This document shows, piece after piece, positions 41,161-50,720 of a DNA stretch of 64,000 nt. Position numbers and translations under genes: made by a program. Every line of letters starts with the position of its first letter. Position 1 is the first letter of the stretch. The stretch is from NORP240 sp038134485 (GTDB taxonomy: Bacteria; Pseudomonadota; Gammaproteobacteria; Pseudomonadales; Pseudohongiellaceae). A model generated the notes under the pieces. It did not search any database, was not told the DNA's origin, and was given only the letters and a program-made list of their open reading frames with translations. The stretch is from the NCBI GenBank assembly GCA_038134485.1, contig JAYPVG010000004.1, positions 62,001 to 126,000 of the forward strand. The letters are read 5' to 3'.

Positions 41161-44100
41161 CTACTGGGATAGGGCTTGTGGCGGTACCGGAAGTTGTCCG
41201 TCGGCATTCCCGTTGTTGTCATCCTGCTCCGGTGAGACGGAGGAACCAAATGCCTGCTGCAGCTCCGGCTGCAAACCTTCCCAGGGACCCTGCAGACGAT
41301 ACTGGGCGCTGGTGAGGCTGTCTACCTGTTCGCCGAAGATTCGCTCAAAAAGGTAGGCACCAATTGCCAGGGAGGGATTCAAGGAACCGGAAATTGCACC
41401 GATCAGGCCCAGCCAGGGGATATTGTCGCTGACCGGCAGGGTAATATACATATCGCCATCAATGGTCTGCTCCGCGAGGTCAATATTGCCGGACACCTGG
41501 TAAACACTGGAGGGGCCGGTAATAACCACCTGGTCATTGATAGTGACCTGCCCCCGGTCCAGAGAGAGATCGCCAGTAATTTCTTCATAGGCCAGCCCGC
41601 GCCGCAGCAGATCATCGCTGAAACGCAGTCGGCGCATAAGTGCGTCGAGGTTGATGATGCTTATCAGCTTCAGTGCACCGGGCCCGTCACCGCCTTGCAG
41701 AAACCTGCCATCCCTGACCCGCAGAAGCACCTCGCCACTGAGGTCCGATGCTCGCAAAAATGCCGGGGTTCCAGACCAGTCGAGCGTGGCATCAAAGCGA
41801 GAATTGTCGCTTTCCAGGCTGGCAGCGAACCCGTTTGCCTGAAGTACGTCTGCAATGTCATCGGTCAGGATGATTCCCTTCAGATAGCTGTGGTGAGTCA
41901 CGCCATCATAGCTCCAGAAGAAACTAGGCTGGTCCTCCGCTCTGCCGAGCTTGAATCCACGAAAATCGATAATCAGGTCAGAAAACCGCGCTCCATCCGG
42001 ACCGGGGTCCATAGTGAATCGTCCCAGACCGTAGTCCCGGTCGCCGATAACCAATTCCCCGGTAAAAAATCTGACTTTTGGAAATGTCCGGGGATCAAGC
42101 TGTGCCAGCACATCGACTCTCTCGGCTTCCTCCGGTTCAACATCGGATTGTCCGGGCTGTATGTCTTCCTCAACTCGAGCTTCTTCCTGCCCCCCGGGCA
42201 ATCGCAAATAGGCCAGGTACGCTTCGATGTAGTCCTCAGTATCAAAAGGAATCAGCACCGAACCCGCTACCTCCTCGCCATCCAGAGCTACAGTCCAGTA
42301 GTCGGTGCCCTGCAAGTCTTCAATCCGTACATTTATTGAATCGAGTTCCTGGCCGAACACATCAAGGGTCCCGACATCCAGCCGCACCCGTGACAGCCAG
42401 CGGGTCAGATCCTGCGACGGCGACAACGCGGTTTCGGGGCTGGTCAGTATTTCCAGCCACTCCGAGACTCTGAAAACATCAAGATTTCCGCGTAACTCCA
42501 GTCCCGGGGCATCAATTTCGGGAACCCACGGATCCGCGACTCCGGGCATGGTGCCGACATAAACAATGCCGTCTAGTGCCTCGCCAATAACATCCACGCG
42601 CATCGACAGTTCCGACCCCAGTACGCCATCAACCTCGATGATAGCGGGACCGAAGTCGATCTGCAGATTCAGCGGCATGGCCTGTTCAGCCGGCTTCTGA
42701 AAGGGCTGCGGTAAATTCAGAGCAACCCCCTGCAGATTCGTCCCGATATCGAGGGAAGTATCATCCTGCCCGATTCGCAATTGCGCCTGGTAATTGAGTT
42801 GGCCTTCGGAGCGAGCGAGGATATCGCGCACGAAATTGCTCTGGCCTGGCCACCGTTCCAAAGATTCGATGCCGGCCAGTCCTTCAACATCGATTGTGGT
42901 GACAAATTGCTCCGCCTCATTACGCTGAGACAGCAAGGTGACCCGAGCGTCGCCGTCGAACAGTCTGGTTGTCAACAAACTATCCTGCAAGCCGGTAAGA
43001 GAATCAAAGTTGATTGCGCCGTTGACCGAATCGAACTCAAGCTGGTACTGGGGAAGAAACAACCTGTTGTTCTCAAGGTTCGCATTGATAAGTACCCTGG
43101 GGTCCGTTTCCGGTGCATTCAGGGGAATCTGCAAATCTATCGTGGCTTCCACCCCGCCAAACGCCTGCCAGTCGCTCATGGTATTACCGAGGATGCTATC
43201 CAGCGGAGCGGCAGTGAGAAAATTCAGTCCGTACTGGCTGTTACCGCCTGCGGTACCGTCAACCGTCAACCACAGTTGCCCGGATTGCTCCCGAGCCACC
43301 AACGCCGAAGCAGAGCCTATCGTAAGGCCCATGGTTTGCCCGGATTCGACCTCAATTTTGGTAATCTGATCGCTGACAAGCACCGAGCCAGACACCTCGC
43401 TAAGCTCCGGCCATTGTTCCAGATAACTGACCTGAGCATCGTTGAAATTAAAGAAAGCCTGGAATGATTTTTCTTCCTGAGGCGAGCCGCCCAGAGCGGA
43501 GCCCCGAAAAATCACTCCACTGTGGTAGACCGCACCGTCAACCAATGCCCCGTCGAGCCATTCCATGGTCCGATACAGCCCGGGATTAATTGTCGGTGCG
43601 CTGGGAAGGTACGGCGACGCCTTGCTGCCATCAACCCGCGATGCCCCTACCAAAAGACTCAGATCGCTGCGTCGGTTATCATCAACATCGCGCTCGTAGT
43701 CCAGAGAAAACTGCGCGCGTCCGTCGACGATTTCAGACTCCGCTATAATCAGACTGCTGGCCATCTTCCACTTCAACCCATCGCTGCTGTCGATCCGGAA
43801 ATTCAGGCGGCCGTTGACATAGTCATAGCTCCAGGAATCGCTGAAAACGCGAGCCAGGTGAATGGAAAAATTCTCCGAACTGACCTCTCCGAAACCGATC
43901 AACTGCTGCCGACCTGGCTCGTAGTCCAATTCGACATAACCGCTAACACCATCGAGCCCCGGCGTGTTGCGAACCGTATCTATAGCGACATTTTCAAGAT
44001 TCGCTGAGAACTGAACGGGACTGGTCGGCTGCTCCTGTAACGGCAGCTGCAGGGAAATGTTTCTCAGCATCCCGCGAGGACGGAATTCTTGTAGCGCCTG

Positions 44101-45225
44101 CGTGATATTCGCGCCTGCCAATCCAGTAGCGACCGCTATTTGCCTCAGGATATCGAGATCTATCGCGTCGGCCCTGAGGCGCAGCAAATCGTTTGCTCGG
44201 AAATCTACGTAGCTGTCAGAACTACGCCAGAATCTTTCGTTCCAGTTAAAACTCAGATCGTTGGCTGCCAGCTCCCAGCCTTGTCCATTCTCGGAGGGTT
44301 CAAGCAGTACGCTTGCTGTCACATTCTGGAACACCAGAGGAGTATCGGGCTGCAGTGAGAATGCCAGATACTCGATGCGCGGCTGGACGACCACGGATTG
44401 CACCGCTCCCTGTTGCACCGTCACCCATGCCTGTCCGGCTCCGATCAGCTCGCCAAGATTTGCTCCGGCAATCCGCTCAGATTCGGTCAAACTGGAATAG
44501 TCGTTCCGGGGAAAGCGGGCATGCACAGAGCCGCCTAATTCGGAGAGAGAGTCACCGTTCAATTCCAGAGACAATAGTATTTCTTCGTCGCTGTCATTCA
44601 TGACACCGTTGAGGTGAATGAAATGCTCACCGTCGGCATTTTGAATGTTGGCCCGAATGTCTCGAAAATTCGTGGAATTGCCGTTATTGAGACGCAATTC
44701 CAACGACAGATCAGTTAGCTGGAGATTGTCTACACGCTGGATGGTGTCGTAAGCAAGGTTCAGGTCCAGAGTACCCTGCCCCTGCCCCTGCAGGCTTATC
44801 CCTGACAGTTCCCAGGTGCCCGAAGGTGTGTGGCTGGCGATGATATCCAACCCCTGAATAATAAAATTATTCAGCACAATCCGTCGCTGCAGAATGGTCT
44901 CGGTGACGTTGAGGACGATAGTGGCACGCTCGAATTCGAGACCTTGCCGGTCAGAGTCCGCTGCAGAACCGCGCTCCAGCACATCGAAGCGCAGCCCATT
45001 GATGTCGATTGCGGGATGGAATCCGTCGAAATAGCCGGTCAGTGATTCGATGGAAACCGGCACGCCCAGGGTATCGGTCAACCGCTGCGCCACCTGTTCC
45101 CGGTAATTGGCGACAGCCGGCAGGAATTGCCTGCCTATGCTGAGATAGGCGGCAAACAGGATCAGAATGACCGACAGGATCATTAGCAGCTGGCGAACCA
45201 GCGATTTGAGCAGTGAAAATAACAT
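41161..45225 (-). CDS. yhdP: YhdP/AsmA-like envelope protein
   Basis: A 1354-residue protein: one N-terminal membrane helix (LLMILSVILILFAAYLSIG), a DUF3971-type domain, a very long beta-rich periplasmic body and a C-terminal AsmA-like domain (VSGNIDLAEQTIDGDMYITLPVSDNIPWLGLIGAISGSLNPSLAIGAYLFERIFGEQ). YhdP with TamB and YdbH is known to move phospholipid between inner and outer membranes in E. coli; the same role is expected here. I chose the ATG at 45225, just before the helix; a TTG at 45264 adds 13 residues. It stands between rng and the nitrilase gene as in Pseudomonas. Confidence 0.9.
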   Translation of the reverse strand: MLFSLLKSLVRQLLMILSVILILFAAYLSIGRQFLPAVANYREQVAQRLTDTLGVPVSIESLTGYFDGFHPAIDINGLRFDVLERGSAADSDRQGLEFERATIVLNVTETILQRRIVLNNFIIQGLDIIASHTPSGTWELSGISLQGQGQGTLDLNLAYDTIQRVDNLQLTDLSLELRLNNGNSTNFRDIRANIQNADGEHFIHLNGVMNDSDEEILLSLELNGDSLSELGGSVHARFPRNDYSSLTESERIAGANLGELIGAGQAWVTVQQGAVQSVVVQPRIEYLAFSLQPDTPLVFQNVTASVLLEPSENGQGWELAANDLSFNWNERFWRSSDSYVDFRANDLLRLRADAIDLDILRQIAVATGLAGANITQALQEFRPRGMLRNISLQLPLQEQPTSPVQFSANLENVAIDTVRNTPGLDGVSGYVELDYEPGRQQLIGFGEVSSENFSIHLARVFSDSWSYDYVNGRLNFRIDSSDGLKWKMASSLIIAESEIVDGRAQFSLDYERDVDDNRRSDLSLLVGASRVDGSKASPYLPSAPTINPGLYRTMEWLDGALVDGAVYHSGVIFRGSALGGSPQEEKSFQAFFNFNDAQVSYLEQWPELSEVSGSVLVSDQITKIEVESGQTMGLTIGSASALVAREQSGQLWLTVDGTAGGNSQYGLNFLTAAPLDSILGNTMSDWQAFGGVEATIDLQIPLNAPETDPRVLINANLENNRLFLPQYQLEFDSVNGAINFDSLTGLQDSLLTTRLFDGDARVTLLSQRNEAEQFVTTIDVEGLAGIESLERWPGQSNFVRDILARSEGQLNYQAQLRIGQDDTSLDIGTNLQGVALNLPQPFQKPAEQAMPLNLQIDFGPAIIEVDGVLGSELSMRVDVIGEALDGIVYVGTMPGVADPWVPEIDAPGLELRGNLDVFRVSEWLEILTSPETALSPSQDLTRWLSRVRLDVGTLDVFGQELDSINVRIEDLQGTDYWTVALDGEEVAGSVLIPFDTEDYIEAYLAYLRLPGGQEEARVEEDIQPGQSDVEPEEAERVDVLAQLDPRTFPKVRFFTGELVIGDRDYGLGRFTMDPGPDGARFSDLIIDFRGFKLGRAEDQPSFFWSYDGVTHHSYLKGIILTDDIADVLQANGFAASLESDNSRFDATLDWSGTPAFLRASDLSGEVLLRVRDGRFLQGGDGPGALKLISIINLDALMRRLRFSDDLLRRGLAYEEITGDLSLDRGQVTINDQVVITGPSSVYQVSGNIDLAEQTIDGDMYITLPVSDNIPWLGLIGAISGSLNPSLAIGAYLFERIFGEQVDSLTSAQYRLQGPWEGLQPELQQAFGSSVSPEQDDNNGNADGQLPVPPQALSQ

Positions 45226-45344
45226 GCCTGTTCTTGCCCCGATGACCCTCTCTTTATAGGCCAAGACACCTTAACCGGGACTTAAATTCCCCTGTTTGCA
45301 ACAGTGAGTGGATGCACCGCGTTCGTAGCGACCCAGCTGCTGTC

Positions 45345-46823
45345 CTAAAACAACACGACGTCGAACTGTTCCTGAGTATACATGGGTTCCACTTCAAACT
45401 TGACCGTCTTGCCCACCAATTCTTCAAGGTCAGCGAGCGCTGCAGAGTCTTCATCCAGGAGCCGGTCTACTACTAACTGGGAGGCCATCACCAGCAGAGT
45501 ATCGTTTTCGTAAGCTTTGGCGACCCGCATGATTTCCCGGAATATCTCGAAACATACCGTTTCTGCCGATTTCTGGACGCCGCGCCCATCACACATCGGA
45601 CAGGGACTGCAAATTAACTGCCCCAGGCTTTCCCGGGTACGTTTGCGCGTCATTTCGATAAGGCCCAGCTGAGAAATACCGGTGATGGTGGTTCGGGCCG
45701 GATCCTTCGCCAGCGCTTTTGCCAGCGTGCGCTGCACCTGGCGCTGGTGCTCCTCGTCCTGCATGTCGATAAAATCGAGGATGATAATACCCCCGAGATT
45801 ACGGACCCGCAGCTGTCTTGCAATCGCTACGGCTGCCTCAAGGTTGGTTTTCAGTACGGTCTCGGCATGATTGCGACTACCAAGGTAGGCACCGGTATTG
45901 ATATCGATGGTCGTCATCGCCTCAGTCTGGTCGATCACCAGGTCGCCTCCGGATTTCAGCTTGACCGTACGACTCAGGGCCCGGTTGATCTCGTCATCGA
46001 TGCCATAAACATCGAATAGCGGCCTATCGCCCCGATAGTGCTCCACCACGGCAGTTGAATCTGGAATGAAATCAGACATAAAACGAGAAATCTCCTCGCA
46101 GGAACTGGCATCATCCACCCGGATCTTCTCCACGCTAGCCGTAATCAGATCCCGCATGGTACGCATGTAGACTGGCACATCCTGATAGAGTAAGGAAATT
46201 TCTCCGCCCCGGGTAATTCGCCGTTCCACCGCTGCCCAGAGTCGATGCAGGAAACGAATGTCGGAAAGAAGACTCGGGGCGTCGCAGCCCTCAGCCGCGG
46301 TACGAATTATGTAACCGCCGTTATCCTCCAGTTGCTCCTCTACCAGACAATTATTCAGCAGCGTCAACAACCTGGTGCGCTCCTCCTCGTCCTCAAGGCG
46401 CTGCGAGATACCGATGTGTTTGCTCCGCGGCAGGTACACCAGGTTGCGAGAAGGAAGGGTCAGGTTCGTTGTCAGCCGCGCACCTTTGCTGCTGATCCCG
46501 TCCTTGGCCACCTGTACGACAATTGACTGACCTTCGCGCACTAATTGCTGGATAGGTCGCGGGTATTCTTCGCGCACTTCAAAGCCATCGGCGCCGATAG
46601 ACGTGATGTCGGTATTGTGCAAAAAGGCTGCCCGTTCCAGCCCAATATTCACGAAAGCCGCCTCCATGCCCGGCATCACTCTTACCACTTTGCCGAGGAA
46701 TATGTCGCCGACATGACCCCTGCTGCCCGGCCGCTCGATAAAAATCTCCTGCAGCAGACCATTCTCTATCAGCGCTACCCGCGTCTCTACTGGCGACACA
46801 TTGACGAGTATTTCCTCACTCAT
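45345..46823 (-). CDS. rng: Ribonuclease G
   Basis: The 492-residue protein matches E. coli RNase G (489). It has the N-terminal S1 domain (GHVGDIFLGKVVRVMPGMEAAFVNIGLERAAFLH), the DNase I-like catalytic part with TIDINTGAYLG and LDFIDMQDEEHQRQVQ (the two metal-binding Asp residues), and the zinc-link CPMCDGRGVQ. It is a cytoplasmic endonuclease that matures 16S rRNA and degrades mRNA. Its ATG overlaps the stop of maf (ATGA), so translation is coupled. Confidence 0.95.
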   Translation of the reverse strand: MSEEILVNVSPVETRVALIENGLLQEIFIERPGSRGHVGDIFLGKVVRVMPGMEAAFVNIGLERAAFLHNTDITSIGADGFEVREEYPRPIQQLVREGQSIVVQVAKDGISSKGARLTTNLTLPSRNLVYLPRSKHIGISQRLEDEEERTRLLTLLNNCLVEEQLEDNGGYIIRTAAEGCDAPSLLSDIRFLHRLWAAVERRITRGGEISLLYQDVPVYMRTMRDLITASVEKIRVDDASSCEEISRFMSDFIPDSTAVVEHYRGDRPLFDVYGIDDEINRALSRTVKLKSGGDLVIDQTEAMTTIDINTGAYLGSRNHAETVLKTNLEAAVAIARQLRVRNLGGIIILDFIDMQDEEHQRQVQRTLAKALAKDPARTTITGISQLGLIEMTRKRTRESLGQLICSPCPMCDGRGVQKSAETVCFEIFREIMRVAKAYENDTLLVMASQLVVDRLLDEDSAALADLEELVGKTVKFEVEPMYTQEQFDVVLF

Positions 46824-47446
46824 GGTTCAATCTCCTGCTGCCAGCGCGGCACGCCGAATTTATCCAGTAGCTGTGCAGTCTCATGCAGAGGTAATCCCAT
46901 GACGCCGCTATAACTTCCCTGTAACCGGCTGACAAACACAGCTGCCAATCCCTGGATTGCATAGGCTCCGGCTTTGTCGAGGGGCTCGCCGCTGCACCAG
47001 TAAGTCTCCATTTCGTCGCGGGTAAGGGATCGGAAAGTGACCAGAGTCTCGGACAGGGCTAGCTCTTGCTGTTGTCTGGAGACCAGCGCTACCGCGGAAA
47101 ACACCCGGTGGCTACGACCGGACAGCAGTCCAAGCATACGCAGGGCATCATCCCGATCTGCCGGTTTGCCGAGAATCGTCTGCTCGCACACCACCGCCGT
47201 ATCGGCTCCCAAAACCACGCGGTCCTGATCAGCGGGAAGATGGTCCAGGACGCTGCGGGCTTTTTCCAGCGCCATCCTGGAGACATAACCTCCCGGTGCT
47301 TCGCCCGCCCTGACTTCCTCGACTATTCGGTGTCGTACCGTCTGAAACGAAACCCCGATTTGCCGGAGCAATTCCTGGCGTCTTGGTGAGGCGGACGCCA
47401 GCAGGATAACTGCTGCTTCTGCGGAATTGTGAAGATTACTTTCCAT
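46820..47446 (-). CDS. maf: Maf-family nucleoside triphosphate pyrophosphatase
   Basis: A 208-residue protein with LASASPRRQELLRQIGV (residues 16-32), the Maf signature, and VVLGADTAVV (about 68-77) and GVMGLPLHET downstream. It hydrolyses dTTP, UTP and modified nucleotides and is in the YhdE/Maf group. It follows mreD by 27 bases and overlaps rng by four bases, as in other gammaproteobacteria. The N-terminus has about 14 extra residues before the SASPRR motif. Confidence 0.93.
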   Translation of the reverse strand: MESNLHNSAEAAVILLASASPRRQELLRQIGVSFQTVRHRIVEEVRAGEAPGGYVSRMALEKARSVLDHLPADQDRVVLGADTAVVCEQTILGKPADRDDALRMLGLLSGRSHRVFSAVALVSRQQQELALSETLVTFRSLTRDEMETYWCSGEPLDKAGAYAIQGLAAVFVSRLQGSYSGVMGLPLHETAQLLDKFGVPRWQQEIEP

Positions 47447-47473
47447 CGCATGGGTGCCGGTGCGGGTAGATTG

Positions 47474-47962
47474 CTAACGGACGCCAAAACCACGTCGCAA
47501 TTTCCGCAGGATCTGAAACAGAAAGGGCCATACGGCGATACTGGTAGCCGCCGCCAGCAGATAGAGCTGGTTGCTCGGCACCGATTGGCCGGTGATTATC
47601 CGCAGCCAGTGACACATGACCAGATTGAGTCCGACCAGTACGCCAACAAGACCACTTTGCTGGAGCAGGGAAAACATGCGCAGGCGCCGGTGCAGGCTGA
47701 GGGTGATGTAAGCAATGATCACCAGGGCCAGGGCATTCAGGCCCAGTATGGAACCCTCCAGGATATCCAGAACCAGCCCTGCTATCCAGGCACTGCCGAT
47801 GCCTGCCCGGTAGGGTAATGCCATGACCCAGTATATCAGCACCAGCGGCACCCATTCTGGTCGATAATTCATTGCCCACTCGGGAAAGGGAACAATCGCC
47901 AGCAGGTAGGCAATGAAAAAGGTCACGACGATGACCCAGATGCCTTGCGCGCGGGTATTCAT
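47474..47962 (-). CDS. mreD: Rod shape-determining protein MreD
   Basis: The 162-residue protein is hydrophobic with about five membrane segments, as MreD usually is, and has the family core PEWVPLVLIYWVMALPYRAGIGSAWIAGLVLDILEGSILGLNALAL (about 35-80). It joins MreC and MreB in the inner-membrane elongasome that orients cell-wall synthesis. It starts four bases after the mreC stop. Confidence 0.92.
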   Translation of the reverse strand: MNTRAQGIWVIVVTFFIAYLLAIVPFPEWAMNYRPEWVPLVLIYWVMALPYRAGIGSAWIAGLVLDILEGSILGLNALALVIIAYITLSLHRRLRMFSLLQQSGLVGVLVGLNLVMCHWLRIITGQSVPSNQLYLLAAATSIAVWPFLFQILRKLRRGFGVR

Positions 47963-47966
47963 CTTC

Positions 47967-48908
47967 CTATCCCTGTGCCGCCGCGGTTTCGGCTACTGCA
48001 GGTTCAGCTACCTGAGAATCAGACTGCGGGTCCAGGTCCGCCGATTGGGCTTGCGTGGCTGCCGTCTCAGTCAGCTGGTCCGCTGCGTCCGGATAAACGA
48101 GCATAACATTGCGGGTACTGTCCATCTGCGCGATGGGACGCGCCCTGACCTGCATATAGGCCTGTCCGGGATCCTGATACACGCTGACCACCTCTGCGAC
48201 CGGGTAGTCCCTGGGATAAACCTGGCCCATTCCAGAACTGACAAGCAAATCCCCTGTCGCGATATCCTGAGTCTGGGTGACAAATTCCAGTTCCAGCTCT
48301 GGACCACCTTCTCGACTGCCCCGGGCCAAAGCGCGTTCCCCGTTACGGTTCACCTCAACGGGCGTGACATGGTGAAAATCGGTGATCAGTAGCACCCAGC
48401 TGGTAAACGGCAATACCTCGTCGACCTGCCCCATCAATCCGTTGGCATCCAGCAGAGCCTGACCCAAAAAGACGTCATCGATTGCGCCTTTGTTGATGAG
48501 GATTCGCTTGGAAAAGGGGTCGGGCGACGTGTTGATGATTTCCGCCGGCAATACTGTTCTGTCAATTACCTGGGCCGAATCCTGAAGAGCTCTGAGGCGA
48601 CTGTTTTCCGATGCCAGGCTTTCGAGCAACTGCAGCTGCCGCTGGGATAACAACAGCTGTTCTCGCAAGGTTTCGTTCTCTTCGATCAAATCGGTGCGAG
48701 ACACGAGCACATCATCAATCCAGAAGGATATGCGGGTGGGAGTGTCAGCAACCCAGTAGATTGGCGTGGTCACATAGCCCAACGCAAAGCGCAACTGATC
48801 CAGATAACCGAACCGATTGTCGGCGACCATCAGGCACACGGAAAGAAGGGCAAACGCCAAAAGGCGATACTCGAGCGCAACACCCTTGATAAAGATTGTC
48901 TTATCGAT
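47967..48908 (-). CDS. mreC: Rod shape-determining protein MreC, with probable AUC start
   Basis: MreC is a periplasmic scaffold of the elongasome, anchored by one N-terminal helix, followed by a coiled coil (about 65-110) and two beta domains (TSPDPFSKRILINKGAIDDVFLGQALLDANGLMGQV; later GDLLVSSGMGQVYPRDYPVAEV). The first usual start codon is the TTG at 48860, which would begin the protein inside the membrane helix (297 residues). However, the frame is open to a TGA at 48912-48914 and encodes IDKTIFIKGVALEYRLL, which matches the conserved MreC start (E. coli MKPIFSRGPSLQIRL). I therefore start it at the ATC at 48908 (313 residues), with GGCGGGG ten bases upstream. The alternative is a sequence error or the TTG start. 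Confidence 0.85.
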   Translation of the reverse strand: MDKTIFIKGVALEYRLLAFALLSVCLMVADNRFGYLDQLRFALGYVTTPIYWVADTPTRISFWIDDVLVSRTDLIEENETLREQLLLSQRQLQLLESLASENSRLRALQDSAQVIDRTVLPAEIINTSPDPFSKRILINKGAIDDVFLGQALLDANGLMGQVDEVLPFTSWVLLITDFHHVTPVEVNRNGERALARGSREGGPELELEFVTQTQDIATGDLLVSSGMGQVYPRDYPVAEVVSVYQDPGQAYMQVRARPIAQMDSTRNVMLVYPDAADQLTETAATQAQSADLDPQSDSQVAEPAVAETAAAQG

Positions 48909-48994
48909 AGGTCAATAACCCCGCCAGTCTGACACCACAAGAGATTAATCGGTAATTACCGAGGGAAACTCAATTATCAGGCACCGGGTCGGGA

Positions 48995-50038
48995 TCAGTC
49001 CAGCGTCAGAAAGCCAATATCTTGCAGGTCCATCAACTCCATCGCTTTGCCGCCACCCCGGGCCACGCAGGTAAGCGGATCATCGGCGACTATCACCGGC
49101 AGACCGGTTTCGTCAGTCAGCAGCTTGTCGAGATCACGCAGCAGCGCGCCTCCACCGGTCAGCACCATGCCGCTTTCGGCAATGTCAGATGCCAGCTCAG
49201 GCGGGGATTGTTCCAGGGCGCTCTTGACAGCCTGCACGATCGAAGACAGCGGCTCCTGCAGTGCCTCGCGTATTTCATCTGTCTTCAGAGTGAAGCTGCG
49301 AGGAACCCCCTCAGCCAGGTTTCGGCCACGCACATCGATTTCCCGAATCTCCGTGGTACTGTCCCGATAGGCACTGCCAATTTCCTTCTTGATACGTTCT
49401 GCGGTCGCATCGCCAATCAGGCTGCCGTAATTGCGTCGCACATAGGTGATTATCGCTTCATCGAAACGATCTCCACCTATTCTTACCGACTCCGAGTAAA
49501 CCACGCCGTTGAGGGAAATAATGGCAATCTCTGTCGTACCGCCTCCAATATCGACTACCATCGAGCCGCTGGCTTTCTCGACCGGCAGACCCGCGCCGAT
49601 AGCGGCTGCCATTGGCTCTTCGATCAGGCGGACTTCGCGGGCGCCGGCGCTCATCACCGACTCTCTTATCGCACGACGTTCAACCTGGGTGGATTTGCAC
49701 GGCACGCAGACCAGAACCCGGGGACTGGGAGGAAAGAAGCTGTTTTCATGCACTTTGTTGATAAAGTGCTGCAGCATCTTTTCGGTCACCTGGAAGTCTG
49801 CAATAACCCCATCCTTCAGGGGACGAATAGCCGTGATATTGCCCGGCGTTCGACCCAGCATGCGTTTGGCGTCCATGCCTACTGCAGTCACGGTTTTCTG
49901 GCCATTGTGAGTGCGAATCGCCACTACTGAAGGCTCATTCAGGACGATACCCTCTTCACGCACATAGATGAGCGTGTTGGCGGTACCTAGATCTATAGAC
50001 AGATCATTGGAGAACATTCCCCGAATTTTTTTAAACAT
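48995..50038 (-). CDS. mreB: Rod shape-determining protein MreB (bacterial actin)
   Basis: The 347-residue protein is a full-length MreB: phosphate-1 loop SIDLGTANTLIYV (about 14-26), IGGGTTEIAIIS (phosphate 2), and GGGALLRDLDKLL near the C-terminus. The N-terminal amphipathic MFKKIRGMF helps it bind membrane. It forms ATP-dependent filaments under the inner membrane that organise cell-wall elongation. It is divergent from gatC and heads the run mreBCD-maf-rng-yhdP-nit. Confidence 0.97.
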   Translation of the reverse strand: MFKKIRGMFSNDLSIDLGTANTLIYVREEGIVLNEPSVVAIRTHNGQKTVTAVGMDAKRMLGRTPGNITAIRPLKDGVIADFQVTEKMLQHFINKVHENSFFPPSPRVLVCVPCKSTQVERRAIRESVMSAGAREVRLIEEPMAAAIGAGLPVEKASGSMVVDIGGGTTEIAIISLNGVVYSESVRIGGDRFDEAIITYVRRNYGSLIGDATAERIKKEIGSAYRDSTTEIREIDVRGRNLAEGVPRSFTLKTDEIREALQEPLSSIVQAVKSALEQSPPELASDIAESGMVLTGGGALLRDLDKLLTDETGLPVIVADDPLTCVARGGGKAMELMDLQDIGFLTLD

Positions 50039-50432
50039 CGATACTTGATTCCCTCAAATCAGGAGAGCAACCGAGGCGCACTTCTTGAGTACCTGGTGGG
50101 CAACTGATATTGCTTTCATTTCAGTTATACCGGTGATACCAGGTTTAGTTGATTTTCAATTGCTGGCTCGCTGGATCAAGATATGCACCCGAGTAGGGCC
50201 TGTTGAAAGCCTCCTGGCACACTCAACCCGAAAATTTCCCGGCGACGATAGACTGGTGCAGCAATTAGTTTGGTTTTCAACTGCTAAATTCCAGTATAAT
50301 CCCGCCCTTTCCGACAGGTACGCACTCTAGCAACGGGCAGGGTTTTGAGCAAGAGTCTGTCCGTAATTAATTGGTCAGGCCAGAACAGTTCGCACGTAAA
50401 GTGCAACGCAAAACAAAGATGGAGCATTGGCA
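50039..50432. other. Divergent promoter region between mreB and gatC
   Basis: About 390 bases with no gene. It must hold promoters for both directions. For gatCAB, a perfect TATAAT is at 50295-50300. For mreB, the reverse strand has TATAAC at 50124-50129, with only weak -35 matches. No strong hairpin is seen. Confidence 0.55.
50295..50300 (+). promoter_or_regulatory. Candidate -10 element for gatCAB
   Basis: TATAAT matches the sigma-70 consensus exactly. A TTGGTT at 50270-50275 is the best -35, with a 19-base spacer, slightly long. It would give an mRNA leader of about 125 bases before gatC. Confidence 0.45.
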
Positions 50433-50720
50433 ATGGCACTGGAAAGATCCGAAGTGGAAAAAATCGCCCAGCTGGCCAGATTGCATGTGGATGACGGTGA
50501 AGCGGAAGAGGTCGCCCAGCGTATTTCCGACATTCTCGACCTGATCGACAAAATGCAGGCAATCGACACGGAAAGCATCGAACCCCTCTCCCACCCGCTA
50601 GACGCAGTGCAGCGGCTGCGACCTGACTCGGTCACTGAGACCGACCGACGCGATGAATTACAGCGCTCCGCGCCCACCTGCGAGGCTGGACTGTTCCTGG
50701 TTCCCAAGGTGATCGAGTGA
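50433..50720 (+). CDS. gatC: Glutamyl/aspartyl-tRNA amidotransferase subunit C
   Basis: The 95-residue protein matches GatC: VEKIAQLARLHVDDGEAEEVAQRISDILDLIDKMQAIDT and PLSHPLDAVQRLRPDSV. It stabilises GatA and links it to GatB in the complex that converts Glu-tRNA(Gln) or Asp-tRNA(Asn) to the amide form. The ATG at 50433 has GGAG eight bases upstream; a TTG two codons earlier is less likely. Its stop overlaps the gatA start. Confidence 0.95.
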   Translation: MALERSEVEKIAQLARLHVDDGEAEEVAQRISDILDLIDKMQAIDTESIEPLSHPLDAVQRLRPDSVTETDRRDELQRSAPTCEAGLFLVPKVIE

